Of a DNA stretch of 64,000 nucleotides, positions 26,399 through 34,623 are shown piece by piece (position 1 is the first letter of the stretch; each line of letters opens with the position of its first letter). This stretch comes from Casp-actino8 sp001510335. Its GTDB lineage: Bacteria; Actinomycetota; Acidimicrobiia; Acidimicrobiales; Ilumatobacteraceae. The stretch is from assembly GCA_027729635.1 (NCBI GenBank), contig JAQCEM010000001.1, positions 62,001 through 126,000 of the forward strand. Direction: 5' to 3'. Both the position numbers and the translations under genes were made by a program. The notes beneath the pieces were generated by a model. That model ran no database searches, was not told the DNA's origin, and worked only from the letters and a program-made list of their open reading frames with translations.

Positions 26399-28012
26399 TT
26401 ACGGTTGGTAGACGCCGAACACGCTGCGCAGTGCATCGCTGATCTCACCCAAAGTTGCATCGACACGCAATGCTTCTTTCATCGGATACAGGACATTGTC
26501 GGTGCCCCTAGCTGCTTCAACCAGTGCCGCAAGTGCTGCTTGGACCTTGACCTGATCGCGAGCGGCCTTGTATTCGCCAAGACGTGCCTTTTGACCACGC
26601 TCAAGTTCGGGATTGATCGGGAACACTTCGGGCTCTGGATCGTCATCTACTGCGAACTTGTTGACGCCAACGATGATGCGATCGTCATTGTCGATGGACT
26701 TGGCATATTCATACGCCGCGTTTTCGATTTCGTCCATCTGATAGCCAGCTTCAATTGCCGCTACTGCCCCACCGAGTTCATCAATATGAGCGATGTACTC
26801 AAGGGCCAAACGTTCAATTTCATCGGTCAATGTCTCAACAAAGTAACTGCCAGCCAATGGGTCGGGAGTATCAACGACGCCACTTTCGTAACCGATGATC
26901 TGCTGGGTACGAAGAGCGATGCGAGCAGCGCGTTCGGTTGGCAAGCTGAGCGCTTCGTCAAAACCGTTGGTGTGCAAGCTCTGGGTTCCACCCATGACTG
27001 CAGCCATTGATTGCAGTGCGACACGAACGATGTTGTTCTCGGGTTGCTGAGCGGTCAAGGTGCTTCCGCCAGTTTGAGTGTGGAAGCGCAATAATTTGCT
27101 GGATTCCTTCTTGGCCTGAAAACGGTCGTTCATAATGCGGAACCAGATACGACGGGCCGCGCGATATTTAGCGACTTCTTCAAAGAAGTTGTTGTGCGCG
27201 TTCCAGAAGAATGACAAGCGTGGAGCAAAATCGTCAATGTCAAGTCCCGCCGCAATTGCTGCGTCAACATACGCGATGCCATTGGCAATAGTGAAAGCGA
27301 TTTCTTGAACTGCGGTCGAACCTGCTTCACGAATGTGATAACCCGAAATTGAAATGGTGTTCCACTTCGGCACGTGCTTGGCGCAGTATTCGAAGATGTC
27401 AGTGATGATGCGCATGCTCTGACGGGGTGGATACACATATGTTCCACGCGCGATGTATTCCTTGAGCAAGTCGTTTTGAATCGTACCGCTAATTGCTGAC
27501 GAGGGGACACCTTGTTCTTCAGCGACCAATTCGTACATCAACAACAAGATCGCGCCTGTTGAGTTGATCGTCATTGACGTGGTGACCTTGTCAAGTGGTA
27601 GGTCCTTCAACAGCAAACGCATGTCGGCCATTGAGTCGATGGCAACTCCGACCTTGCCTACTTCACCCTCGGCACGCGGGTGGTCAGAGTCATAACCCAT
27701 CTGCGTCGGAAGGTCGAAGGCACATGACAAACCGGTCTGGCCAGCTCCGAGCAAGAACTTGAATCGTTCGTTCGTTGATTCAGGGGTACCAAAGCCGGCG
27801 TACTGCCGCATGGTCCACAATTTGCCGCGGTACATCGTCGGGTACACGCCACGGGTGTAGGGCTGCTCACCAGGGGCACCGAGTTTGGCAGCTGGGTCCC
27901 AGCCTGCCAAATCGGAGGCCGAGTACAGGGGCCTAATCTCAATACCAGAATCGTTGCGTAGGTCGTCACTCATCGGTCCCGAGCGTACGCCGTTTCGAAC
28001 CCTCTCAGCCAT
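26399..28012 (-). CDS. Methylmalonyl-CoA mutase, large (catalytic) chain
   Basis: A 537-residue TIM-barrel subunit of an adenosylcobalamin-dependent mutase, lacking a B12-binding domain, so it needs a separate small subunit that is not in this window. Markers: RGVYPTMYRGKLWTMRQYAGFGT, FDLPTQMGYDSDHP and LRFHTQTGGSTLTAQQPENN. Tyr61 (TMYRG) and Arg189 (IARGTYVYPP) match the residues that select methylmalonyl-CoA; isobutyryl-CoA mutases have Phe and Gln there, so succinyl-CoA formation from the propionate route is favoured. Start is uncertain: ATG 28012 or ATG 27973 (MSDDLRNDSG). An adenosyltransferase gene lies 6 kb away. Confidence 0.88.
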   Translation of the reverse strand: MAERVRNGVRSGPMSDDLRNDSGIEIRPLYSASDLAGWDPAAKLGAPGEQPYTRGVYPTMYRGKLWTMRQYAGFGTPESTNERFKFLLGAGQTGLSCAFDLPTQMGYDSDHPRAEGEVGKVGVAIDSMADMRLLLKDLPLDKVTTSMTINSTGAILLLMYELVAEEQGVPSSAISGTIQNDLLKEYIARGTYVYPPRQSMRIITDIFEYCAKHVPKWNTISISGYHIREAGSTAVQEIAFTIANGIAYVDAAIAAGLDIDDFAPRLSFFWNAHNNFFEEVAKYRAARRIWFRIMNDRFQAKKESSKLLRFHTQTGGSTLTAQQPENNIVRVALQSMAAVMGGTQSLHTNGFDEALSLPTERAARIALRTQQIIGYESGVVDTPDPLAGSYFVETLTDEIERLALEYIAHIDELGGAVAAIEAGYQMDEIENAAYEYAKSIDNDDRIIVGVNKFAVDDDPEPEVFPINPELERGQKARLGEYKAARDQVKVQAALAALVEAARGTDNVLYPMKEALRVDATLGEISDALRSVFGVYQP

Positions 28013-28168
28013 CTCAAGCCGCCATAACTGACGAATCGTCCGCTAAGTGTGACAACAAATAAGTTCCTCGGGACTTGGGGACCACTCACGTCGGCCATTC
28101 ATGTCATTGGCGGAGTTTTCACACCTGGCTGATCGGACACGACATCGAGAGCGTCTAGCCTGTTCAGC

Positions 28169-28993
28169 GTGACCACTACATCTGAACCGACCTCAGGCCC
28201 AACACCTGATTTGAAAGCAGCGGCCCTTGGCGGCAATGCCGATCTCTTGGCGATGCCCACGTTCAATAGCGTTGACGAAGAACGTGCTTACCGTAAATCA
28301 CGCCTCGCTGGTGCCTTGCGCATTTTCGGTCGCATGGGATTTGGCGAAGGAGTCGCGGGACATATCACCGTCCGCGACCCCGAACTCACTGATCACTTTT
28401 GGGTCAACCCATTTGGCTTGAGCTTTCGTCACATGCGCGTCAGTGATTTGCTCTTGGTCAACCATCACGGAGAAGTCGTTCATGGCACCATGCCAGTGAA
28501 TCGTGCCGCATTTGTCATCCACTCCGCAGTTCACCAGGCTCGACCCGATGTGATTGCTGCCGCTCATGCCCACTCGGTCCACGGTAAAGCCTTTAGTTCA
28601 TTAGGCATTCCGCTCGACCCCATCACCCAAGACGCCTGTATTTTCTACGACGACCACACCGTGATCACCGAACAAGGTGGAGCAGTGGTTTTTGATATCG
28701 AAGCCGGCAAAGAACTTGCCTCTAAATTTCCGACGGGCAAAGCAGCCATTCACCAAAACCATGGCTTGTTTACTGTTGGTGCAACTGTTGAAGAAGCCGC
28801 TTTCTGGTTCTTATCAATGGACCGCTCATGCCAAGCGCAATTGCTCGCTATGGCCGCTGGAACTCCCAGGCTCATCAAGCATGAGTATGCGCAATATACC
28901 CGTGAACAAACCGGCCATTCATTGGCTGGCTGGTTCCAGTTCCAGCCGTTGTGGCAAGAGATTTGTCGCACCGATCCCGAACTTTTCGACTGA
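28169..28993 (+). CDS. Class II aldolase/adducin family protein
   Basis: A 274-residue zinc aldolase-fold protein. Metal ligands are visible in AAAHAHSVHGKA and in HQNHGLFTVG; the N-terminal block GFGEGVAGHITVRDPE and the FGLSFRHMRVSDLLLV region are conserved in the family. It may cleave or decarboxylate hydroxylated carbonyl compounds; the class is too diverse for a substrate. Start GTG 28169, reading MTTTSEPTSG. The EamA exporter gene overlaps or abuts its end, so the two probably share a transcript. Confidence 0.83.
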   Translation: MTTTSEPTSGPTPDLKAAALGGNADLLAMPTFNSVDEERAYRKSRLAGALRIFGRMGFGEGVAGHITVRDPELTDHFWVNPFGLSFRHMRVSDLLLVNHHGEVVHGTMPVNRAAFVIHSAVHQARPDVIAAAHAHSVHGKAFSSLGIPLDPITQDACIFYDDHTVITEQGGAVVFDIEAGKELASKFPTGKAAIHQNHGLFTVGATVEEAAFWFLSMDRSCQAQLLAMAAGTPRLIKHEYAQYTREQTGHSLAGWFQFQPLWQEICRTDPELFD

Positions 28994-29922
28994 ACTCGTC
29001 GCCTGCCCCGCAAAGTCCCGACAACTCAGTCGGACGCTTTTTCAACACCGCTTCACCCGAAGCGTTATTTGTGTTGAGCGCTACTGCGCAGTACATCGGC
29101 GCCGTCATTGCAGTCAATTTATTTGATCAAGTCAATCCTGCGACTGTTGCTTGGTTTCGAGTCATCGGTGCATCGATCGCGTTGATCGCAATTTCAAGTC
29201 GGCGTTTATTTCATCGCCACCATCGCGAAAAATGGACCCGCCAAGATTTCATCGCCATGACCGTGTTCGGAGTTGCGACCGCGCTCATGAATACGTTCTT
29301 CTATTTGGCGATTGATCGATTGCCATTAGGTAAAGGTGTAGCGATTGAATTCATTGGTCCGATCGCGGTCGCCGCAGTACGAACTCGTTCGCGACGTAAC
29401 GCCGTAGCACTAGGGTGCGCCGCGCTCGGTGTTGCAGTTTTGTCTGGAGTTGAAATCCGTGGCGAACCGCTTGGACTGTTATATATCTTCTTGGCTTCAG
29501 CAATGTGGGCGACCTATATCGTGGTCGGTTCACGCGTCGCGCAACAGAATCGTGGCGTCTCCGGACTTGGTGTAGGTCTAGCCATCGGCGCCCTGGTCAT
29601 CACACCCGTCGGTGCGTCAACGAGTGGTTCGGTGTGGAGCACTCCCCACCTGATTCTCGCGTGCATGTTTGTCGGCGTTATGTCAAACGCCATTGGTTAC
29701 GGCATCGACCAATCAGTTTTGCGAAGAATTCCTATTCGCCGATTCAGCGTTTTGCTCGCGCTCTTACCAGTGACCGCAACTGTGATCGCATTCATTGCTC
29801 TTGATCAAAGGCCGAACGCACTCGATCTATTTGGCATGGCGCTCGTTCTAGTTGGCGTCGTCATTCAAGAACGCGAGACACTTGATAATCAGTTAACCGA
29901 AACGAAGAAGTCAGTGAGATAG
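28951..29922 (+). CDS. EamA/RhtA-type drug-metabolite exporter
   Basis: Up to 323 residues with about ten hydrophobic segments, organised as two EamA repeats. FYLAIDRLPLGKGVAIEFIGPIAVA is characteristic of the RhtA (threonine/homoserine exporter) branch, and SNAIGYGIDQSVLRRIP... is the matching second-repeat motif. The reading frame opens at GTG 28951, overlapping the aldolase gene by 43 bases. A start near the aldolase stop would need a rare codon, and a start at GTG about 29071 would truncate the first helix, so the N-terminus is uncertain. Substrate unknown; amino acid or metabolite efflux is likely. It ends in a 12-base overlap with the convergent MoeB-like gene. Confidence 0.8.
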   Translation: MARDLSHRSRTFRLNSSPAPQSPDNSVGRFFNTASPEALFVLSATAQYIGAVIAVNLFDQVNPATVAWFRVIGASIALIAISSRRLFHRHHREKWTRQDFIAMTVFGVATALMNTFFYLAIDRLPLGKGVAIEFIGPIAVAAVRTRSRRNAVALGCAALGVAVLSGVEIRGEPLGLLYIFLASAMWATYIVVGSRVAQQNRGVSGLGVGLAIGALVITPVGASTSGSVWSTPHLILACMFVGVMSNAIGYGIDQSVLRRIPIRRFSVLLALLPVTATVIAFIALDQRPNALDLFGMALVLVGVVIQERETLDNQLTETKKSVR

Positions 29923-31077
29923 ACCTGGGGCGCACAGACCCTCAAGGTCAAGCACTTGAATCCGATCGCGGTTAGCCCACGTGACAGGGTTGGTGGGATC
30001 GGCTTGCAACTTGAATGTTCTAAATGACATTTCCGTTGTATCAACAGCCAAGATTCGTCCGATCAAACCATCACCCAGTTTGAGCAAAATCTTGATGGTC
30101 TCAAGCGCCTGAATTGAACCAATGATTCCGGGCAAAACACCAAGCACTCCGGCCTCAGCACACGAGGGAGCCAGTTCGGCCGGCGGCGGTTCGGGCACCA
30201 TATCGCGATACGTCGGACCCTCTTTGGGATGGAACACCGAAACCATTCCTTCGAAGCGGAAGATTGAACCATGAACCACAGGGATGCCGAGTTTCACACT
30301 TGCATCGTTCAGCAAGTAACGCGAGGGGAAGTTGTCAGCACCGTCAACGATGACGTCGTATCCCGCAATAATTTCCATGATATTTTCAGCAGCAAGACGA
30401 GTGTCGTACGTGATGACCTTGACATCAGGATTCAGCAGATTGATCGTCTTCTTTGCTGAATCAACTTTGCGGTCACCGATGCGGTCGATGTTGTGCAAAA
30501 TCTGGCGTTGCAAATTGCTGGCATCAACATCATCCATGTCGACGATGCCGATTGTTCCGACACCTGCGGCTGCGAGATACAGAGCCGCTGGTGATCCAAG
30601 TCCACCGGCACCCAACATCAGCACTTTGCTGTCCAGCAACTTTGACTGGCCTTCTACGCCCACTTCAGGAAGCAACAGGTGGCGCTTGTAGCGATTCATT
30701 TGTTCGGGGGTCAGTGACGCGGGCGCTTTCCAAACGCGACCTTCGTCTTTCCACTTGCCGTAGCCACCCGCCATCGACAAAACGTTGGTGTATCCGAGTT
30801 CGGCAAGGGTCTTGGCAGCAAAGGCGCTGCGCACTCCGCCGGCGCAATACACAATGACTGGTGATTCCTTATCAAGGATGCGACCCTCAACTTGAGCCTC
30901 GAGGTGGCCACGTGGAATGTGCAAAGCCCCAACGAGGGCCCCTTCGGCGTATTCGTCAGGTTCGCGAACATCCAAAACAGTGACGCCACCTGCGGTTATT
31001 TGCGTTTGAGCAGTAGCGGTATCCACTTCGGTAATGACCGATTTTGCGGCGGATAGTAAGTCCCTGAAGGTAGCCAT
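29911..31077 (-). CDS. Rhodanese-MoeB/ThiF adenylyltransferase
   Basis: A 388-residue fusion. Residues about 20-115 are a rhodanese domain with active Cys78 (VIVYCAGGVRS). After a linker comes a MoeB/ThiF E1-like domain with ATP-binding GAGGLGSP (156-163), NLQRQILH and the Cys of SCAEAGVLG. Such proteins activate the C-terminus of small sulfur carriers (MoaD, ThiS, CysO) by adenylation and supply sulfur. The usual MoeZ order is MoeB then rhodanese; here it is reversed. The CxxC zinc pair normally before PEPPP is replaced (TYRDMVPEPPP), so structural zinc may be absent. The sulfur-carrier partner is not in view. Confidence 0.88.
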   Translation of the reverse strand: MATFRDLLSAAKSVITEVDTATAQTQITAGGVTVLDVREPDEYAEGALVGALHIPRGHLEAQVEGRILDKESPVIVYCAGGVRSAFAAKTLAELGYTNVLSMAGGYGKWKDEGRVWKAPASLTPEQMNRYKRHLLLPEVGVEGQSKLLDSKVLMLGAGGLGSPAALYLAAAGVGTIGIVDMDDVDASNLQRQILHNIDRIGDRKVDSAKKTINLLNPDVKVITYDTRLAAENIMEIIAGYDVIVDGADNFPSRYLLNDASVKLGIPVVHGSIFRFEGMVSVFHPKEGPTYRDMVPEPPPAELAPSCAEAGVLGVLPGIIGSIQALETIKILLKLGDGLIGRILAVDTTEMSFRTFKLQADPTNPVTWANRDRIQVLDLEGLCAPGLSH

Positions 31078-31094
31078 GGCAAAAGTCTACCTAG

Positions 31095-31871
31095 TTAGTC
31101 GGGAATTGCCACAAGGGCGGGAAGCATGGCTGTGATATCCCCCATCAAGAAGGCATTGGCATAACGATCTCGATCAGTGGGTTGGTTATTCATGATGACG
31201 ACTTTGGCCCCGGCAGCCTTGCCGCGCGTCACCACATTGGCCGCTGGCGTGACGTTGAGTTGAGTGCCGATTGCCAAAACCAAGTCGGCCTCTTCGGCCG
31301 CTGTGATCGCGGCTCTGATGACACCAGGGACGAGCGCTTCGCCAAATAAAATGACATCGCGCTTCATCAGTCCCCCACACTTCAAACATTTCGGGTCAGC
31401 TTCACCTGCGTCAACTCGCTGCAATGTTTCTTCAACGGGCAAACGATCGCCACAGCCGATACAACGTGTGTACTGCCACGTACCGTGAACTTCATGCACC
31501 AGCTCGGGCGAGTTGCCAGCGACCAAATGCAGTCCATCAACATTTTGAGTTGCCAAACCACGCAATTGACCGCGACGCTCTAGTTCAACAAGTGCAAGAT
31601 GTCCGACGTTTGGTTCAACCGTTTGCAAACGTCGCTGACTTGCTGCTTTCCAACCAGCGATGCGAATACTTTCGTCGCTGATGTACGCGTTGATGTTTGA
31701 CAATTTTTCGGCCGCCGGATTTTTGGTCCAAATGCCGTTTGGTCCTCGAAAGTCCGGAACACCAGAAGCCGTTGAAATACCTGCGCCAGTCAAAACTGTG
31801 ATGCGTTGCGCCTCGGCAACCCACCGCCGCACCTGAGCAAATTCTGTTGAATGGATATCTTCGGTCAACAT
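31095..31871 (-). CDS. Sir2-family NAD-dependent protein deacylase
   Basis: A 258-residue sirtuin. NAD-binding GAGISTASGVPDFRG and TQNVDGLH are intact, catalytic His129 is in EVHGTW, and the four zinc cysteines are 137, 140, 162 and 165. It removes acyl groups from protein lysines, possibly including acyl-CoA synthetases in a cell rich in acyl-CoA metabolism. ATG 31871 (MLTEDIHS) is favoured by an upstream AGGGA; the frame extends to 31904 without family similarity. It is 17 bases upstream of the rhodanese-MoeB gene, so the two may be cotranscribed. Confidence 0.9.
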   Translation of the reverse strand: MLTEDIHSTEFAQVRRWVAEAQRITVLTGAGISTASGVPDFRGPNGIWTKNPAAEKLSNINAYISDESIRIAGWKAASQRRLQTVEPNVGHLALVELERRGQLRGLATQNVDGLHLVAGNSPELVHEVHGTWQYTRCIGCGDRLPVEETLQRVDAGEADPKCLKCGGLMKRDVILFGEALVPGVIRAAITAAEEADLVLAIGTQLNVTPAANVVTRGKAAGAKVVIMNNQPTDRDRYANAFLMGDITAMLPALVAIPD

Positions 31872-31981
31872 TGATTCCCTACTTTCGTGCAAAAAGTATC
31901 TCACTCATCACCGTTTAAGAACGATCCGCGCTCACAACTTTGTGTCGTCATCAAAAAGAAAATTGAAAGGTCAACGTCAAC

Positions 31982-32479
31982 ATGAGCGCACAACGCCAGT
32001 TCCCCAAACTCTCCACAGTTCTTGACCGAGTGTCAGATGAGTTAGTGGTTATTCCGTGGCGCGATCCGATCGTTGAACGCGTTGGTTTTGATGCTTGCGG
32101 AGATTATGTCGAACTCTTTTGGCTCAGCACTCTCGGACCAACCGCAACATGGCTTCTTCGCCGCCTCGCCGTCACAGTGGTCAACAACCCTGACGGTTTC
32201 GCCATTGATTTGGCTGCAACTGCCGCCAGTCTCGGGCTCGGATGGGAATCAGGTCGGGCCAACCCTTTTGCCCGAGCCGTCCAGAGACTGGTGATGTTTG
32301 GCCTCGCGCAACCTGTCGGAAATCGCCTAGCCATTCGATCGGTCGTGCCGCCACTCGCGATGAAACAACTTGCCCGCCTACCCGAACATCTACAACGCGC
32401 CCACGCGCAATGGGCCGAGTCTGATCCTGAACTCGCACTTGTTGAGGGTTACTCCGGTGGACGAATGATCACCGAGTAA
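31982..32479 (+). CDS. Conserved hypothetical protein, winged-helix-like
   Basis: A 165-residue soluble protein that I do not recognise by name. The central part (LWLSTLGPTATWLLRRLAVTV, then DLAATAASLGLGWESGRANPFARAVQRLVMFGLA) looks like helix-turn-helix packing with an asparagine-rich turn, as in small actinobacterial DNA- or partner-binding proteins. ATG 31982 follows a GAAAGG ribosome site. It lies between sir2 and pepA with no evident operon partner. Function unknown. Confidence 0.68.
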   Translation: MSAQRQFPKLSTVLDRVSDELVVIPWRDPIVERVGFDACGDYVELFWLSTLGPTATWLLRRLAVTVVNNPDGFAIDLAATAASLGLGWESGRANPFARAVQRLVMFGLAQPVGNRLAIRSVVPPLAMKQLARLPEHLQRAHAQWAESDPELALVEGYSGGRMITE

Positions 32480-32482
32480 TTA

Positions 32483-33940
32483 CTAACGACTCAATTTCGG
32501 CTTATTGAATCCGAGAGCCAAGTTGATTAAGAGTCGAGTACCGAACCCCGTTGCACCACGACTCAACCAACCGTCATCGCCGTCAACATTCATCGGACCA
32601 GCAATGTCAAGGTGTGCCCACGGCACGTCACCGGTGAATTCAGCCAAGAACAATGCCGCCGTAATCGCTCCACCGTATGGTCCACCAATGTTTTTCATGT
32701 CCGCGACATTTGAATCAAGCAGACGTCGATAACTGCGCTCAAGTGGCAACTGCCAAACCGGCTCGTCAGCTTTATCAGCTGCGCTCTTGACTTGATCAAC
32801 AAACGACTGGTTCGTTCCGAGTACTCCGGCGATTTTGGCTCCGAGTGCCGCCATGCAGGCACCAGTCAGAGTTGCGATATCAACGATGGCATCTGGCTTC
32901 AACTCAGTTGCCAGTGACAACCCATCGGCCAAAATCAAACGACCCTCAGCATCAGTGTTCAAAATTTCAGATGTTTTACCGTTACGAAAGGTCAAGACAT
33001 CGCCCATCGCAACGGCGCTTCCTGACGGTCGGTTGTCGGTGCACATCAAGTAACCCGTCACGGCAGTGCGACAACGCAATGCTTTTAACGCACTCATGGC
33101 TGACAACACTGCCGCTGCACCGGACATGTCCATTTTCATCATGCCGTGAGACGCGTCGCTCGGCTTCAAACTGATTCCGCCAGAGTCGTATGTGACGCCC
33201 TTGCCAACCATGACCAAATGCCCTTGTGGACCACTCGGCGTGTACGTCAACTTCACCATGCGGGCGGGCTCGGTTGATCCACGATTAACCCCAATCAGTC
33301 CACCGCAACCCATGACTTCCAACTTGTCGTTGTCAAATACTTCAACACCGAGCCCAGTCGCCTGCGCAATTTCAACGGCCCGATCAGCCAAAATTCGTGC
33401 GGTCAAATACGCCGGAGGTGTATTCGCCAAATCGCGAGCCAATGTTGCTGCCGCGGCGGTTGTGCGGCCCCGTTCAACTCCAGTTTCAGTACTGCGCTCC
33501 CGTGCACTCGAAGTTGTCACCGTCAGTGTGCTTGGTGCAGAACCCTTTGATGATTTGAGATCGGTATAGCGATATGTCGCCAACGTAAATCCTTCGACGG
33601 CCGCCTGAGCCGCCGAACGAGCGTCTAGCGCGACACTGTCGACCAAGTTCGTTGCAACATGGGTTCGACGCAAGCACGCCCGGGCAAGCGCCGCTGCAGC
33701 ATCGCGGACAGCATTGGCATCGGTTCTACGGGAATCACCAATTCCGACAGCGATGTACGTTGGGCCTTTTGATGACGGCACAACCAATGTCTGGCCGACC
33801 TTGCCATCAAAACCATGAGCGGTCAAAGCGGCTCGGCTAAGACCAAGTTGACGAGGTACGGCACCACTAGTTGCGACCGCGAATCCGACGGCGTCAGCAG
33901 TGCGGGGAATGGAACGTGATGTTTCGACAGTTAAAGCCAT
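32483..33940 (-). CDS. pepA: Leucyl aminopeptidase (M17)
   Basis: A 485-residue cytosolic aminopeptidase. The two-metal centre is visible in VGKGVTYDSGGISLKP (Lys and Asp ligands) and NTDAEGRLILADGL, with the conserved MKMDMSGAAAVLSAM between them. The N-terminal macro-like domain covers about the first 165 residues. It releases N-terminal amino acids from peptides as a hexamer. It ends four bases from the convergent unknown gene; the PduO gene is seven bases upstream on the same strand. In mycobacteria the M17 gene lies near dlaT and lipB, so its presence here fits the same broad neighbourhood. Confidence 0.93.
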   Translation of the reverse strand: MALTVETSRSIPRTADAVGFAVATSGAVPRQLGLSRAALTAHGFDGKVGQTLVVPSSKGPTYIAVGIGDSRRTDANAVRDAAAALARACLRRTHVATNLVDSVALDARSAAQAAVEGFTLATYRYTDLKSSKGSAPSTLTVTTSSARERSTETGVERGRTTAAAATLARDLANTPPAYLTARILADRAVEIAQATGLGVEVFDNDKLEVMGCGGLIGVNRGSTEPARMVKLTYTPSGPQGHLVMVGKGVTYDSGGISLKPSDASHGMMKMDMSGAAAVLSAMSALKALRCRTAVTGYLMCTDNRPSGSAVAMGDVLTFRNGKTSEILNTDAEGRLILADGLSLATELKPDAIVDIATLTGACMAALGAKIAGVLGTNQSFVDQVKSAADKADEPVWQLPLERSYRRLLDSNVADMKNIGGPYGGAITAALFLAEFTGDVPWAHLDIAGPMNVDGDDGWLSRGATGFGTRLLINLALGFNKPKLSR

Positions 33941-33947
33941 GTGTCAA

Positions 33948-34496
33948 TCATGACACGCCGCGCACGGGAAGGCTTTCTCCTTCGTTCCATCGAGCCATCG
34001 TCCACAGTAAATCTGATAAGCGATTCAGGTACGGCACTGCATGTGAAGGCGCTGGGGCCGCAGCAATTGAATGGCGCTCAGCCCGCCGGACCACGGTGCG
34101 AGCAACATCAAGCCACGCTGAAACCTTGTTGCCGCCGGGCACCACAAATTCAGTCGGCGGCTCAAAGCGGGTATCAAGTTCGTCGATGAGATTTTCTAAT
34201 CGGGTCACCATTGAGGCTTCAACACAAGAAGCACCTGGCGTCAACTTTGAACGGTTTTCTGGCAAGGTCGCCAATTCAGCCATCAACACCCACAAATCAC
34301 GCATGATCGGGATCAATAGGGATTCAACCTCTGAACCGAGACCGGCTTCAGCCCGTACCACGCCCAAAATTGATTGAGCCTCGTCCACGGTGCCATATGC
34401 ACGTGGCAACACACTGTCTTTAGGAACACGACCGCCGTAAAAGAGACCCGTCGTCCCGTCGTCACCATCACGGGTGTAAATTCTCGAACGTGCCAT
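33948..34496 (-). CDS. pduO: ATP:cob(I)alamin adenosyltransferase, PduO type
   Basis: A 182-residue enzyme that makes adenosylcobalamin. The ATP-binding N-terminus is TRDGDDGTTGLFYGGRVPKD, and the FVVPGG..., ARTVVRRAER and LSDLLWTMAR regions complete the family pattern. ATG 34496 (MARSRIYTRDGDD) is the likely start; the frame to 34553 lacks family similarity. Its product is the cofactor of the methylmalonyl-CoA mutase at 26.4-28.0 kb. It is divergent from metH, which needs methylcobalamin, and the two starts are 127 bases apart. Confidence 0.92.
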   Translation of the reverse strand: MARSRIYTRDGDDGTTGLFYGGRVPKDSVLPRAYGTVDEAQSILGVVRAEAGLGSEVESLLIPIMRDLWVLMAELATLPENRSKLTPGASCVEASMVTRLENLIDELDTRFEPPTEFVVPGGNKVSAWLDVARTVVRRAERHSIAAAPAPSHAVPYLNRLSDLLWTMARWNEGESLPVRGVS

Positions 34497-34623
34497 TGCA
34501 TTGACCCTAGTGCTCGTGAACGAGCGTCGAAGGATCCACGCAACACCTGTCACATCGCTTTCAACGACTCCAACCCGACCTCGCTCCCTCAGGCCTTGGT
34601 GTTTGAACGGTAGCGTACTAATC

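Noticed and set aside
28061..28076. Inverted repeat AAGTTCC-tc-GGGACTT between the mutase and aldolase genes
   Set aside because: One mismatch in seven-base arms and no similarity to a known operator; it can occur by chance in a 156-base gap.
34511..34526. Short hairpin GCTCG-tgaa-CGAGC between pduO and metH, considered as part of a SAM or cobalamin riboswitch
   Set aside because: Only five base pairs, and it lies beside the pduO start; no conserved riboswitch core or B12 box seen in the 127-base region.
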